Assembly (NCBI GenBank): GCA_028117185.1
Contig: JAOHHD010000003.1
Location: 11,284-75,283 of the forward strand
Origin: Luminiphilus sp.
Lineage (GTDB): Bacteria > Pseudomonadota > Gammaproteobacteria > Pseudomonadales > Halieaceae
Direction: 5' to 3'
DNA: 64,000 bases
Under the pieces are notes generated by a model. That model made no database searches, was not told the DNA's origin, and was given only the letters and a program-made list of their open reading frames with translations. Positions 8,998 through 19,819 of the stretch are shown in pieces (position 1 is the first letter of the stretch; each line of letters begins with the position of its first letter). A program made the position numbers and the translations under genes.

Positions 8998-9861
8998 CTA
9001 CTCGATATTTTGAATTTGCTCGCGCATCTGTTCAATTAACACTTTGAACTCTACGGCGGTATTGGTTGTGTCTAAAGCAGTTGATTTGGAGGCGAGTGTG
9101 TTGGCCTCTCGATTAAGCTCTTGCATTAAAAAATCGAGTTTTCTGCCGCAGGGTGCTTTTCCCGCTAACGCCTCGTTAATGGCGTCTAAGTGAGCACCGA
9201 GGCGATCCATTTCTTCTTCTACATCGGCACGCTGCAGTACGTAAACAACTTCTTCTTCTAAGCGCTTGGCGTCCGCGGTGAGCTCTAATGACGCCATCCG
9301 AGCGAGTAGCTTTTCTCGATGGGCTTGCTGCAACGTTGGCAGATCTTGCCGGAGCGAGTGCAGGAGAGCTCGTATCAGCTCTCCTCGTTCCAACACCATA
9401 GCGGCTAATTTTACACCCTCCTCTCGGCGGTTCTGCGTCAGTGTTTCGAGGCACTGCGTCAGCGCGGCAGTGGTCGCTGAAATAAGCGCTTCAACTGCTA
9501 TCGGACGCTCGTTTAGCACACCCGGCGCCTGTAATAACGCCAGTTGGTTTGGCGTGGCGGCGTCTGGGAAGTGCGTTGAAATTTGCGTCAGGGCCGCCTG
9601 TAAGGTGTGCAGTCGATCGGTATCCACCGCCGCCTCAGACGTCGCCTTGTTTTGTTGGTATTGAACGGATAGTTCGAGTTTTCCACGTGAAAAAGCTTGG
9701 CTGATTTGTGCTCGCATTTGCGGCTCAAATTCGCGCAACGTATCTGGCATTCGAAAGTGCAGATCGAGGTAACGATTATTAACCGAGCGGCACTCTACAG
9801 TGACCGTTAAGCCGTCGGTTGTTACACTCGCTCGGGCAAAGCCCGTCATACTCTGAGTCAC
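8998..9861 (-). CDS. yicC: YicC family endoribonuclease-like protein
   Basis: About 287 residues. YicC/YloC proteins are described as endoribonucleases; the cellular role in this organism is unknown. It shows the N-terminal SMTGFAR segment, the CRSVNNRYLD motif and the C-terminal LDFLMQELNREANTLASKS signature. The frame is open to 9945, but homologues begin at the SMT..FAR segment, so I use the GTG at 9861, preceded by a GGAG about eight bases away. It diverges from rph across an 82-base region with an inverted repeat. Confidence 0.92.
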   Translation of the reverse strand: MTQSMTGFARASVTTDGLTVTVECRSVNNRYLDLHFRMPDTLREFEPQMRAQISQAFSRGKLELSVQYQQNKATSEAAVDTDRLHTLQAALTQISTHFPDAATPNQLALLQAPGVLNERPIAVEALISATTAALTQCLETLTQNRREEGVKLAAMVLERGELIRALLHSLRQDLPTLQQAHREKLLARMASLELTADAKRLEEEVVYVLQRADVEEEMDRLGAHLDAINEALAGKAPCGRKLDFLMQELNREANTLASKSTALDTTNTAVEFKVLIEQMREQIQNIE

Positions 9862-9892
9862 CGCATCGCTCCAGCTATGGACGCAGTGAAGT

Positions 9893-9924
9893 GTAACAGT
9901 AGCCGAGGGGTTGTTAACTGTTAC
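9893..9924. repeat. 8-bp inverted repeat between divergent yicC and rph
   Basis: GTAACAGT at 9893-9900 and its exact reverse complement ACTGTTAC at 9917-9924 are separated by 16 bases, in the 82-base space between the yicC and rph starts. Its position would suit a shared operator or promoter symmetry. I do not recognise the recognition protein, and a chance repeat of this size is possible. Confidence 0.4.
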
Positions 9925-9943
9925 TGAGACCGGGAGACCCGCC

Positions 9944-10678
9944 ATGGCGGCAGCATCTGATCGACCTAGCGGTCGAGCACCTAACGCAATGCGTCCAATA
10001 CACTTTGAGCGGGGTTATACCTGTCATGCTGAGGGCTCGGTGCTTGTGTGTTTTGGCCAAACTAAAGTGATCTGCACTGCCAGCGTGACGGCAGGGGTAC
10101 CGCGATTTTTGCGTGGTAAGGGCGAGGGGTGGCTTACCGCAGAATACGGTATGTTGCCGCGGTCAACGGGGTCACGTATGGACCGAGAGGCTGCCCGCGG
10201 GAAGCAGGGTGGTCGCACGGTAGAGATTCAACGCCTGATCGGCCGCTCGCTGCGTGCCGCGCTAGATCTTACGTTGTTGGGTGAGCGCACGATCACGATA
10301 GACTGTGATGTTATTCAGGCGGATGGCGGTACTCGGACGGCCGCAATTTCAGGGGCTTGTGTCGCCGTTGTGGACGCGCTCAACGGCCTTCAGCGATCTG
10401 GAGATCTATCGGTAGATCCATTAAAACACCTGGTCAGCGCCGTTTCGGTGGGGGTCTGGCGGGGCATTCCTGTGGTAGACCTTGATTATGCTGAGGATTC
10501 TCGGGCTGACAGTGATATGAACGTGGTGCTCACAGAGAGCGGCGGATTAGTTGAAGTGCAGGGCACGGCCGAAGGAGCCACATTTACGCAAGAGGAGCTG
10601 GCCGAATTGCTGCGGCTAGCGGTGGCTGCGGGGGCAGACATTAACGCTGCTCAGCGAGAGGCACTGAGTAAAGGTTAA
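9944..10678 (+). CDS. rph: Ribonuclease PH
   Basis: About 244 residues of the phosphorolytic 3'-5' exoribonuclease that trims tRNA 3' ends. The N-terminal [18 protein letters not shown], the [14 protein letters not shown] active-site stretch and the [14 protein letters not shown] motif are all present. Translation is set at the ATG at 9944, which has GGGAG seven bases upstream and matches homologue starts, although the frame is open from a TTG at 9911. The gene runs into crc from the other side: the two stops overlap by 4 bases. The rph-crc-pyrE neighbourhood matches Pseudomonas. Confidence 0.96.
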   Translation: MAAASDRPSGRAPNAMRPIHFERGYTCHAEGSVLVCFGQTKVICTASVTAGVPRFLRGKGEGWLTAEYGMLPRSTGSRMDREAARGKQGGRTVEIQRLIGRSLRAALDLTLLGERTITIDCDVIQADGGTRTAAISGACVAVVDALNGLQRSGDLSVDPLKHLVSAVSVGVWRGIPVVDLDYAEDSRADSDMNVVLTESGGLVEVQGTAEGATFTQEELAELLRLAVAAGADINAAQREALSKG

Positions 10679-11436
10679 AACGCGATGTCGTAGTCAATGA
10701 CGACGGGCGCATGGTGCGAAAATACCTGAGCGTCATAGATGTGGACTTTTTTGACCGCACTTACGAGGAGTTCAGAAATAATGTGTGTATCGGTTCGCAT
10801 GCCTCCCGACTCATCGCCATGAGGCCACCAGGTCAGTGCATCGGGTTCACCGTCAATCACTCTGAAAGCGTCAGCGTAGCCGCTATCGTAAAGATCTAAT
10901 AACCAGCCTCGTTCGTTGGGTGACAGCCCCGGGATAACCCCAGTATTGCCGACCTCCTCCGCGTCAGCGTGATGTGCCATCAACTCCCACCCACCGCACA
11001 ATATGTAGCCGCGACGTTTATGGCGCACTTTCTCTAGGTGGCCGCTTAATTGATTAAGAAAGGCGAGCTTGTGCGCCATCGCTTGTTCGCCACTGAGTGC
11101 ACTGGGGACTAACACGGAGCCGATACTCACTTGGTCATAATCAGCCTGTATATAGAGGCCCTGAGAATCAAACTGCTCAAATCCGAGGCCCCATATAATC
11201 GCTTTGGGGATCTTTTTGCAGTAGATGGCGACGCCATTGAGCCCGGCATCCTCAAAATGATCGAGAAAATAGGGGTGGTAATGTGCTGGGAAAAAGCGCT
11301 CACCACTTAGCGAATATTCAGAGCAGCGCGTGTCCTGTAGGCAGATGATGTCCGCGTCCTGCGTCCATAACCACTCAAGGCAACCGGCGTCCGCCGCACG
11401 TTCGAGCCCCTCGACGACGAGGCTGATAATTCTCAT
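10675..11436 (-). CDS. crc: Catabolite repression control protein Crc
   Basis: A 253-residue exonuclease III-fold protein that lacks the nuclease site and resembles Pseudomonas Crc, which acts with Hfq to repress translation of catabolic mRNAs. Crc-like features are MRIIS at the N-terminus, [11 protein letters not shown] (Asp where ExoIII has its catalytic Glu), the GLGFE and [11 protein letters not shown] segments, and [11 protein letters not shown] at the C-terminus. The ExoIII GDMN motif is replaced by CGGWE. Position between rph and pyrE is the Pseudomonas arrangement, so crc is much more likely than xthA. A TATACT box lies about 30 bases upstream of the start. Confidence 0.88.
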   Translation of the reverse strand: MRIISLVVEGLERAADAGCLEWLWTQDADIICLQDTRCSEYSLSGERFFPAHYHPYFLDHFEDAGLNGVAIYCKKIPKAIIWGLGFEQFDSQGLYIQADYDQVSIGSVLVPSALSGEQAMAHKLAFLNQLSGHLEKVRHKRRGYILCGGWELMAHHADAEEVGNTGVIPGLSPNERGWLLDLYDSGYADAFRVIDGEPDALTWWPHGDESGGMRTDTHIISELLVSAVKKVHIYDAQVFSHHAPVVIDYDIAF

Positions 11437-11552
11437 TGCTAGTCCTATTGTCTGAGTTCCAATAGTATACCGTTAAAGCCCCGAGCTAGGCCGTAACTAA
11501 GTGCTGGATTAAGCCGATGGGCGCTTTCATCAAAAACAGTACTGTGGAGTGA

Positions 11553-12212
11553 GTGGTGACAACAGCCTCGCAACATTATCGTCAGGACTTCATTCGTTTA
11601 GCTCTCGCCTGTAACGTATTGCAGTTCGGCGAGTTCGAGTTGAAGTCGGGCCGCGTGAGCCCTTACTTTTTTAATGCGGGTAAATTTGCCTCGGGATCGT
11701 CACTGGCACAGCTTGGTAGGTGTTATGCGGCTGCCTTACAGGCGGCCAATTTGCCGGCCGACATGCTATTCGGGCCAGCTTACAAAGGCATTCCGTTGGT
11801 TGCGACTACCGCTATTGCGTTGGCGGATCACCATGACGTTGACATGCCATTTGCCTTTAATCGTAAGGAGGCTAAAGCGCATGGAGAAGGTGGCCAGGTG
11901 GTTGGCGCGCCGTTACAGGGGAATGTGCTCATCGTGGATGACGTGATGACAGCGGGGACGGCCATTAAAGAGTCAATGGCTATTTTGGAGGCGGCTGGTG
12001 CAACGGGTGCTGGTGTGTTGATAGGCCTTGATCGCTGCGAGCGCGGAACGGCCGAGCTCTCCGCGGTACAGCAAGTTCAGCAAGACTGGGGGCTTGACGT
12101 GATCAGCGTCATCTCGCTTCACGACATTATCGAATGGGTTGAGGATAACCCCGAAGCGATAAGGCATCGCGACGCACTGCAGCGCTACCGGGACCGTTAC
12201 GTTTCTGCGTAG
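11553..12212 (+). CDS. pyrE: Orotate phosphoribosyltransferase
   Basis: A 219-residue pyrimidine enzyme joining orotate to PRPP to give OMP. The substrate segments [16 protein letters not shown] and AYKGIPL, and the PRPP loop [13 protein letters not shown] near residue 127, are clear. It starts at a GTG (11553, or the adjacent GTG at 11556) after GGAG at 11546-11549. It diverges from crc over a 116-base gap and converges with slmA. No pyrB or pyrC is seen nearby. Confidence 0.96.
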   Translation: MVTTASQHYRQDFIRLALACNVLQFGEFELKSGRVSPYFFNAGKFASGSSLAQLGRCYAAALQAANLPADMLFGPAYKGIPLVATTAIALADHHDVDMPFAFNRKEAKAHGEGGQVVGAPLQGNVLIVDDVMTAGTAIKESMAILEAAGATGAGVLIGLDRCERGTAELSAVQQVQQDWGLDVISVISLHDIIEWVEDNPEAIRHRDALQRYRDRYVSA

Positions 12213-12365
12213 CGCCGCGCATATGCCGATAGCACACCGTGATGACAACATATGGTCGAGTGTCGGACAGCTCGGCCAATAACACCTGATGATTTGGTGA
12301 TCGCGTGCGGTCCCTCAATGTATCCACCGAATCAGTAATGGCCGTTGCGGTCTGGCCAGGTTGGA

Positions 12366-12989
12366 CTATGCACTAGCTGCCGGAGGCACCGCTTGCATGA
12401 GATCTGTTCCCAGCCACTCCCACTGATCCTGCCAGTTTTCGGTGGGCCCGCTTTTAAAACCACTGCGACAAAATTGATGCACGCGCCCTTCGGCAAACGC
12501 CATCATCATGTTGGCCGCCGTGTTGACAGGCAATCGAGGTCGACATCCGTCACGCAGTTCAGCTTCTCGCAAATACTGTCGCAGTTGGGTTTCGAGACGC
12601 TCATAGAGCTGCGCGACTCGATGATGAAGTTGTCGCGACTCTCCCGTCAGCGCCCCACCGGTCAGCAGTCGACTGATGCCGTGGTTTTTCTCGCAAAACT
12701 CTAAGTACAGGCGCACCAAGGCGCGGCATTGCTCTATAGCGGTTAAAGACCCGTCACCCATCCGCCCGATGCGCACAAATAGCGCTTCTTCTGCGAAAGT
12801 AATTAACGCTTCAAACATTTTAGTTTTAGAGGGAAAGTGCCGATAAAGCGCGGCCTCCGAAACGCCAACAGCGGCAGCAATTTTCGCGGTGGTAATTTTA
12901 TTGTCGGGTGTAGCCTCGAGCATTTCTGCTAGGGCTTGCAGTATCTGTTCCCTGCGTTGGGGTACTTTTTTGTTGGTTGCGTCGGCCAT
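12366..12989 (-). CDS. slmA: Nucleoid occlusion factor SlmA (TetR family)
   Basis: A 207-residue TetR-fold DNA-binding protein that blocks FtsZ assembly over the nucleoid. The N-terminal helix-turn-helix runs ITTAKIAAAVGVSEAALYRHFPSK, about residues 32-55, and is very close to known SlmA. The C-terminal domain (LVRLYLEFCEKNHGISRLL, MMMAFAEGRVHQF) also fits the family rather than a metabolite-sensing TetR. It lies downstream of argB on the same strand with a 73-base gap. The 153 bases between it and pyrE hold nothing I can identify. Confidence 0.9.
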   Translation of the reverse strand: MADATNKKVPQRREQILQALAEMLEATPDNKITTAKIAAAVGVSEAALYRHFPSKTKMFEALITFAEEALFVRIGRMGDGSLTAIEQCRALVRLYLEFCEKNHGISRLLTGGALTGESRQLHHRVAQLYERLETQLRQYLREAELRDGCRPRLPVNTAANMMMAFAEGRVHQFCRSGFKSGPTENWQDQWEWLGTDLMQAVPPAASA

Positions 12990-13062
12990 GCGCTACTGCA
13001 ATTGAGATTGAAGCTCGATGCTAAAGAGTCACGCGCTTGGGTGCAAACGGTCACCGGCGGAT

Positions 13063-13998
<936 letters not shown>

Positions 13999-14049
13999 TT
14001 AAACGCAATGTGAAGATGCCGCAGTTCGGCAAATGGGACTTGTTTCAAC

Positions 14050-15270
14050 CTAGCCCGATGCCGAGCTTATTGTCTCGAGGTGATGAGCAACAAGGCTAAC
14101 AATGCGCTCCGCAATCAGCCGCTTTGTCGCTAGGGGCAAATAATGCTCCTCGTGTTCACCAATCAGGTGCACCGCATTTTGGTCAGAGCCAAAGGTGGTG
14201 TCAGGGTCACTGACATCATTAGCAACGATATAGTCCAGATTTTTTCTAAGTCGTTTTTCACGGGCATGAGCGATGAGTTCAGTTGTCTCGGCCGCGAAGC
14301 CGATCACGAGGGCGGGCCGCTGTGGCAGTTTTGCCACAGCGGCAATAATGTCGGGGTTTTGCACGAGCGTGATCACCCGGTTTTCCCCCTCAGTTTTTTT
14401 CAGTTTTTCCGGAGCCGCCGATTCGGGTCGATAATCGGATACTGCTGCCGCACCGATAAAAATATCGGCGGGCGACGCATATTTCACGGCGGCCTCATGC
14501 ATCTCTTCAGCGCTGGTAACTAAAACCATCTCGACTCGGCTGGGAGGTGCTAAGGTGACCGGACCGGTGATCAAGGTAACCGCTGCGCCAGCTTCAGCAC
14601 AGGCGCGAGCTAAGGCGTAACCCATTTTTCCTGAGCTATGGTTACTGAGATAACGCACGGGGTCGATCGCTTCAATAGTGGGTCCCGCGGTAATCACTAC
14701 GCGCTTGCCGTCCAATAAACGTGATTCAAAATTTTCGGCGAGTGCAGTTGCAATCGCGTCTGGCTCTAGGAGACGCCCAGGGCCCACATCACCACAGGCC
14801 TGCTCGCCCGCATCGGGACCAATGACCTGAATACCCCGACTGACGAGTTTTTTGAGGTTATCTTGGGTTGCTTCGTTTGCCCACATTTGCTGGTTCATTG
14901 CTGGCGCCACGGCGACAGGCGCCGGTGTAGCCAGCGCCACTGTGGTCAGTAGGTCGTCTGCTCTGCCCTGAGCGAGTCTGGCAATGACATCGGCGGTCCC
15001 GGGGGCGATTACCACCAGATCAGCCCAGCGTGCTAGCTCAATGTGGCCCATACCGGCTTCGGCCGCTTCATCGAGTAATTCGCTATGCGTCGGTTCACCA
15101 GACAAAGCTTGCAGTGTGAGTGGCGTAATAAATTCCTTTGCCCCGCGTGACAGGATCACCCGAACAACGGCCCCCTGTTTTTTGAGCAGACGCACGAGCT
15201 CAGCGCCTTTATAAGCTGCGATGCCCCCACTGATGGCCACTAGAATGTGCCGCTGGTGCAACAGACCCAT
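14050..15270 (-). CDS. coaBC: Bifunctional phosphopantothenoylcysteine decarboxylase/synthetase
   Basis: About 406 residues carrying two coenzyme A steps. The N-terminal flavoprotein CoaC domain has GGIAAYKG, the catalytic His region and an Asn/Met-rich PAMNQQMW segment. The C-terminal CoaB domain has [18 protein letters not shown] and [13 protein letters not shown]. The frame is open to 15327; I use the ATG at 15270 because GAGGTGG lies just upstream and homologues begin there. It diverges from rpmB. Together with coaD (16813) it gives two CoA loci in the window. Confidence 0.95.
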   Translation of the reverse strand: MGLLHQRHILVAISGGIAAYKGAELVRLLKKQGAVVRVILSRGAKEFITPLTLQALSGEPTHSELLDEAAEAGMGHIELARWADLVVIAPGTADVIARLAQGRADDLLTTVALATPAPVAVAPAMNQQMWANEATQDNLKKLVSRGIQVIGPDAGEQACGDVGPGRLLEPDAIATALAENFESRLLDGKRVVITAGPTIEAIDPVRYLSNHSSGKMGYALARACAEAGAAVTLITGPVTLAPPSRVEMVLVTSAEEMHEAAVKYASPADIFIGAAAVSDYRPESAAPEKLKKTEGENRVITLVQNPDIIAAVAKLPQRPALVIGFAAETTELIAHAREKRLRKNLDYIVANDVSDPDTTFGSDQNAVHLIGEHEEHYLPLATKRLIAERIVSLVAHHLETISSASG

Positions 15271-15355
15271 CGGTTCCACCTCGTTACTAATGTGCCAGCA
15301 CACTAGCATTTGCAGGGGTTTTTGCACACTTCAATGGCCTGTGCCCGCAGATGGC

Positions 15356-15384
15356 TTGCACCGCCAATGGCCCTCTGGTATAAA
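15356..15384 (+). promoter_or_regulatory. Sigma-70-type promoter for rpmB-rpmG
   Basis: TTGCAC at 15356-15361 and TATAAA at 15379-15384 are separated by exactly 17 bases, 35 bases before the rpmB start. Both hexamers match the vegetative consensus at five of six positions, in keeping with a strongly expressed ribosomal protein operon. The transcription start itself is inferred. Confidence 0.75.
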
Positions 15385-15418
15385 ACGCGCCCTTTTGTTT
15401 ATCTTCACGGGTAGTGTC

Positions 15419-15655
15419 ATGTCACGTGTCTGTCAGGTTACGGGTAAGCGTCCCGCAACCGGAAACAACGTTTCCCACGCAAAGAACCGCACCAAGCGTC
15501 GGTTCCTGCCAAATTTACATAACCACCGTTTCTGGGTGGAAAGTGAGAACCGCTTCGTATCGTTGCGGCTCACCTCTAAAGGAATGCGCATTATCGACAA
15601 GCGCGGCATCGATGTGGTGCTGGCAGAGTTGCGTGCCCGCGGCGAGAAGGTTTGA
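15419..15655 (+). CDS. rpmB: 50S ribosomal protein L28
   Basis: A 78-residue basic ribosomal protein of the large subunit. The sequence [20 protein letters not shown] and the C-terminal [17 protein letters not shown] are characteristic of L28, and the length is exactly the family norm. The frame is open upstream to 15221, but the ATG at 15419 is the clear homologue start. rpmG follows 10 bases later, as in most gammaproteobacteria. Confidence 0.98.
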   Translation: MSRVCQVTGKRPATGNNVSHAKNRTKRRFLPNLHNHRFWVESENRFVSLRLTSKGMRIIDKRGIDVVLAELRARGEKV

Positions 15656-15665
15656 GGATTTAAAA

Positions 15666-15821
15666 ATGCGTGAAAAGATTCGAATGAATTCAACGGCTGG
15701 TACAGGGCATTTCTACACGACTGATAAGAATAAGCGCACCATGCCGGATAAACTTGAAATGAAAAAGTACGATCCAGTTGCGCGCAAGCACGTGATCTAT
15801 AAAGAAGCCAAAATTAAGTAA
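15666..15821 (+). CDS. rpmG: 50S ribosomal protein L33
   Basis: A 51-residue large-subunit protein starting [19 protein letters not shown] and ending in a Lys-rich tail. It has none of the paired Cys motifs of zinc-binding L33 forms, so it is the zinc-independent type. It is co-transcribed with rpmB and followed by a strong intrinsic terminator. Confidence 0.98.
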   Translation: MREKIRMNSTAGTGHFYTTDKNKRTMPDKLEMKKYDPVARKHVIYKEAKIK

Positions 15822-15845
15822 GTGCGGTGCACGACCCCACATTCG

Positions 15846-15876
15846 AAACCCCGGCTCTTGGCCGGGGTTTTTGTTT
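15846..15876 (+). terminator. Rho-independent terminator after rpmG
   Basis: CCCCGGC at 15849-15855 pairs with GCCGGGG at 15861-15867 around a five-base loop, extended by AAA/TTT, and is followed by a T-rich run. It lies 28 bases after the rpmG stop and closes the rpmB-rpmG operon before mutM. Confidence 0.9.
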
Positions 15877-15956
15877 AGGTGTCAGATTTTCATGAGCGTT
15901 GCCATAATGACGCTGTTAGCCAGTAAGGGGCGCCATCCGCGCTGTCCAAACAGAAT

Positions 15957-16766
15957 ATGCCGGAACTTCCAGAAGTAGAGACCACTTGTCGGGGTATTGC
16001 GCCCCACATTACGTCGCGGGTGATTGCCCAAGCCCTTGTTCGCGAGCCAAGGTTACGCTGGCCGGTGCCGCCCGAACTGAACAACATTTTGGCGGGGGCG
16101 CAATTCATTGGTGTCAGCAGGCGGGCAAAATACCTGCTGCTGGAAACCAATCGGGGCACGTTAATGGTCCACTTGGGCATGTCGGGTAGCTTGCGGCTGA
16201 TGTTGGCTGATACTCCGCCGATGTTTCACGATCACATCGATATCGTGCTCGATAATGGCTGGTGTTTGCGTTATCACGATCCGCGGCGTTTTGGCAGCTT
16301 TCACTGGTTGCAAGGTGCGTCTCACCCCTTATTAGATTCATTGGGGCCTGAGCCGTTATCTGACACATTCAGCGGCCATTATTTATACCAACAGTCTCGC
16401 AAGCGTCACGTGCCGATCAAGCAGTTCGTCATGAATGGCAAGGTGGTTGTCGGCGTCGGTAATATCTATGCTAACGAGGCGCTATTTTTAGCGGGCATCC
16501 ACCCCGCACGGGCGGCAGGCCGAATTGCAGCGGCACGTTACGAGGTGCTTGTGAACACAATTAAGCGGGTATTAGGAGAGGCTATTGAGCTCGGGGGCAC
16601 CACGCTAAGGGACTTTGTCGGCGGCGACGGTGCACCGGGTTACTTTGCACAACAGCTCCGTGTTTATGGCCGGGGAGGACAGCCGTGTCGAGGCTGTGGC
16701 GCGTCGCTGCGAGAAATACGCCAAGGTGGGAGAGCTACTGTGTTCTGTGCCAAGTGCCAGCGTTAG
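15957..16766 (+). CDS. mutM: Formamidopyrimidine-DNA glycosylase
   Basis: A 269-residue base-excision repair enzyme that removes 8-oxoguanine and formamidopyrimidines. The N-terminus MPELPEVE supplies the catalytic Pro and Glu, Lys58 in SRRAKYLL is the conserved active-site lysine, and the C-terminus has the zinc finger CRGCG...FCAKC. Length is normal. The ferredoxin gene often found between mutM and coaD is missing. It converges with coaD. Confidence 0.97.
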   Translation: MPELPEVETTCRGIAPHITSRVIAQALVREPRLRWPVPPELNNILAGAQFIGVSRRAKYLLLETNRGTLMVHLGMSGSLRLMLADTPPMFHDHIDIVLDNGWCLRYHDPRRFGSFHWLQGASHPLLDSLGPEPLSDTFSGHYLYQQSRKRHVPIKQFVMNGKVVVGVGNIYANEALFLAGIHPARAAGRIAAARYEVLVNTIKRVLGEAIELGGTTLRDFVGGDGAPGYFAQQLRVYGRGGQPCRGCGASLREIRQGGRATVFCAKCQR

Positions 16767-16812
16767 CTTTCCGCGCGCTTTTTCTGCGGCGTGACGCTGG
16801 CAGATATCCTGA

Positions 16813-17304
<492 letters not shown>

Positions 17305-17360
17305 TTATGCCGAATTGCCAGCCTACACAACTCTAGAGAGGCGAACAAACGCCGATGGCC

Positions 17361-17942
17361 CTATGCCGAACGAAATCTCAGAAGCCGGAAGCACACATCC
17401 CCCGCTGTCTTCTCGCGGTAGATCTCATAGCGCTGCTCGGGGATTTTCTCGGGGGCAGAGCGCCGAGTTTCAAAGTACACCAAGCCGTCGTCTTGCAGGC
17501 ACTGCGAGGAGGCAAGACGGTTGAGGAGGCGATTGCCCAGACTCGCTTCAAAGGGAGGGTCAACAAAAATAATGTCCCATCGGGCATCCCCAGCGAGCAT
17601 AGAGTCTGCCTGACATGTGCGCAGCGTCGCCTGCTCAGAGGCGCCTAATGACTGCAGATTTTGTTCAATGGCGTCAATGGCTTGTTGATCAGTATCCACA
17701 AAATCGCAGCGCCGCGCACCGCGCGACAGCGCCTCGATTCCCAACGCGCCTGATCCGGCGAATAAGTCGAGGCAGTGGGCGCCCTCCACCCTGGGAGCCA
17801 GCCAGTTGAATAGTGTTTCCCGTACTCGATCCGCAGTGGGCCTGAGGCTTACCCTGCTCGGGAAGCTGAGCTTGCGACCACGCCAATCTCCACCGATGAC
17901 ACGAAGTTGTCGCTTACCGGGTGGGCGGTCACCTTGACTCAT
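17361..17942 (-). CDS. rsmD: 16S rRNA (guanine966-N2)-methyltransferase
   Basis: A 193-residue SAM-dependent methyltransferase acting on G966 of 16S rRNA in the 30S subunit. The SAM-binding LDLFAGSGALGIEALSRGA and the catalytic FVDPPF motif (NPPY type) are present, with the RVIGGDWRGRKL N-terminus typical of RsmD. It diverges from ftsY across 98 bases, as in E. coli and Pseudomonas. Confidence 0.95.
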   Translation of the reverse strand: MSQGDRPPGKRQLRVIGGDWRGRKLSFPSRVSLRPTADRVRETLFNWLAPRVEGAHCLDLFAGSGALGIEALSRGARRCDFVDTDQQAIDAIEQNLQSLGASEQATLRTCQADSMLAGDARWDIIFVDPPFEASLGNRLLNRLASSQCLQDDGLVYFETRRSAPEKIPEQRYEIYREKTAGDVCFRLLRFRSA

Positions 17943-18040
17943 GCTGGCACCTCATTTTTGGAATGCTAGACTATCTGCTCGGCAGGATCGAGAGCCCCCC
18001 AACTGCCTAGTCAGACCCCTCCAAGTGAGAAAGATGCATC

Positions 18041-19144
18041 ATGAAGCTATTCAAACGTCGCGCCAAGACTGAGTTTGGGTCTAAATCTGAGGATCAGACC
18101 GCAGCGGAAGGCGAGCAAGCCCCGGAGGCTGCCGCTGCGACTACAGCGCAGCAGGATGGGCCGGCGGCAGGCTCTCCCACTGCGACGGATGATCGCGGAG
18201 AGGCGCTCGCTGCCAAGCCCCCAGAGGCTGGCATGTTTGAGCGGTTACGGACAGGGCTAGGGCGCAGCCGCAATCAGTTATCAGAGGGTTTGGCTAGTCT
18301 GATCTTGGGAAAAAAGCAGCTTGATCCCGCTTTGATGGAAGCGCTCGAAGAACAGTTAATTATGGCTGACATGGGCGTTGAGGCCTCTGCGCGCGTGCTC
18401 GAGCTGTTGCGTCAGCGTCTTGATCGGAAGTCGCTGTCTGCCACAGATACAGTCATGTCTGCATTAAAAGCGACCCTAGTGGAATTGCTGATTGACCAAG
18501 AGCTGCCGTTAAAAACAGAGGGCCATCGCCCTTTTGTGATCTTGGTTGTGGGGGTCAATGGCGCGGGGAAAACAACGACCATTGGTAAACTGGCGCATCG
18601 ATATCAGCAGGAGGGGCGCAGTGTCATGCTGGCTGCGGGAGATACTTTCCGGGCCGCAGCGGTTGAACAGCTTGAGGCTTGGGGCCAGCGACACGATGTC
18701 CCAGTGATTGCGCAGCACACGGGTGCCGATAGTGCATCGGTGCTCTACGATGCACTTCAGGCGGCCACCGCAAGAGGCGTTGATGTTTTGATCGCCGATA
18801 CGGCGGGGCGCCTACAGAATAAGTCCCACCTGATGGATGAGTTGGCAAAAGTGGTTAGGGTTATGCGGAAGCAAAACCCGGCAGTGCCACACGAGACACT
18901 TTTAGTGTTGGATGCGGGAACGGGTCAGAACGCAGTGTCGCAGGCTCTAGAGTTCGACCAGACCGTTGGCGTTACGGGCGTTGCCGTGACGAAGTTAGAC
19001 GGTACTGCCAGAGGCGGTGTGCTGTTTGCGATCGCGAATAAATTGAAACGTCCGATCCGCTTCATCGGTATCGGCGAACAAGCGGAGGATTTGCGGGACT
19101 TTTCTGCTCAAGATTTCGTTGATGGATTACTAGATGACCAATAG
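18041..19144 (+). CDS. ftsY: Signal recognition particle receptor FtsY
   Basis: A 367-residue SRP-type GTPase that docks ribosome-SRP complexes at the inner membrane. The first ~70 residues are an acidic, Ala/Glu-rich A domain; the N domain follows, then the G domain with GVNGAGKTTTIGKLA (G1), DTAGRLQNKSHLM (G3) and TKLDGTARGG (G4). It is first in ftsY-ftsE-ftsX-rpoH, the conserved gammaproteobacterial order, with ftsE 12 bases downstream. Confidence 0.97.
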   Translation: MKLFKRRAKTEFGSKSEDQTAAEGEQAPEAAAATTAQQDGPAAGSPTATDDRGEALAAKPPEAGMFERLRTGLGRSRNQLSEGLASLILGKKQLDPALMEALEEQLIMADMGVEASARVLELLRQRLDRKSLSATDTVMSALKATLVELLIDQELPLKTEGHRPFVILVVGVNGAGKTTTIGKLAHRYQQEGRSVMLAAGDTFRAAAVEQLEAWGQRHDVPVIAQHTGADSASVLYDALQAATARGVDVLIADTAGRLQNKSHLMDELAKVVRVMRKQNPAVPHETLLVLDAGTGQNAVSQALEFDQTVGVTGVAVTKLDGTARGGVLFAIANKLKRPIRFIGIGEQAEDLRDFSAQDFVDGLLDDQ

Positions 19145-19156
19145 TGGGCATGCCTG

Positions 19157-19819
19157 ATGATTGAATTCGACCGCGTTAGCCGTCGGTTTGGGCAACAGGA
19201 TGCGCTGCGGAATCTGAACTTACAGATCGATAATGGTGAAATGGCGTTGCTGACCGGCCACTCTGGGGCTGGCAAAAGCACGTTGCTGCGTCTTCTGTTG
19301 CTACTGGATAGGCCCACCGGCGGTCAGATTTTGGTCGATGGCCGGTCTACTGAGCAGATTCAGGGGGGCGCGGTAGGGCGTTATCGCCGTCGTTTTGGCG
19401 TGGTATTTCAAGAACACCGGCTACTATTCGACCGCAACGTTCGTGATAACGTCGCCTTACCTCTTGAAATTGCGGGTTTTTCTCCTCAAGAAGCAAATCG
19501 GAGAGTGCGCGCAGCACTGGATAAGGTGGGTCTGTTAGCGAGAGAGCGAGCGGATCCAAATGGACTCTCCGGTGGAGAGCAACAGCGGGTTGCGATTGCG
19601 CGCGCGGTGGTGGCGCGGCCGGAGTTTCTGATCGCAGATGAGCCCACAGGGAACCTTGATCCAACGCTCTCCGCTGAAATCATGACGCTGTTTGAAGCCT
19701 TTAACCAAGTGGGGGTCACCGTGTTGGTGGCAACGCATGATGTGTCATTGATCGCGCGATCGCGTCATCGATTGATGACGCTCCTAGCGGGGCAACTAAT
19801 GCAGGCCGAGATAGCGTGA
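19157..19819 (+). CDS. ftsE: Cell division ATP-binding protein FtsE
   Basis: A 220-residue ABC ATPase that works with FtsX to regulate septal peptidoglycan hydrolases. Walker A GHSGAGKSTLL begins near residue 35, the signature LSGGEQQRVAIARA near 137 and Walker B LIADEPTGNLD near 160. The stop shares a four-base GTGA overlap with the ftsX start, so the two subunits are probably coupled in translation. Confidence 0.97.
   Translation: MIEFDRVSRRFGQQDALRNLNLQIDNGEMALLTGHSGAGKSTLLRLLLLLDRPTGGQILVDGRSTEQIQGGAVGRYRRRFGVVFQEHRLLFDRNVRDNVALPLEIAGFSPQEANRRVRAALDKVGLLARERADPNGLSGGEQQRVAIARAVVARPEFLIADEPTGNLDPTLSAEIMTLFEAFNQVGVTVLVATHDVSLIARSRHRLMTLLAGQLMQAEIA

Noticed and set aside
10675..11436. An active exonuclease III gene (xthA)
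   Set aside because: The catalytic Glu is Asp, the GDMN motif is missing, and the Crc-specific motifs and neighbourhood fit better.
12213..12365. A small gene or terminator between pyrE and slmA
   Set aside because: The open frames crossing this gap lack ribosome sites and domains, and no convincing stem with a T-run is visible.
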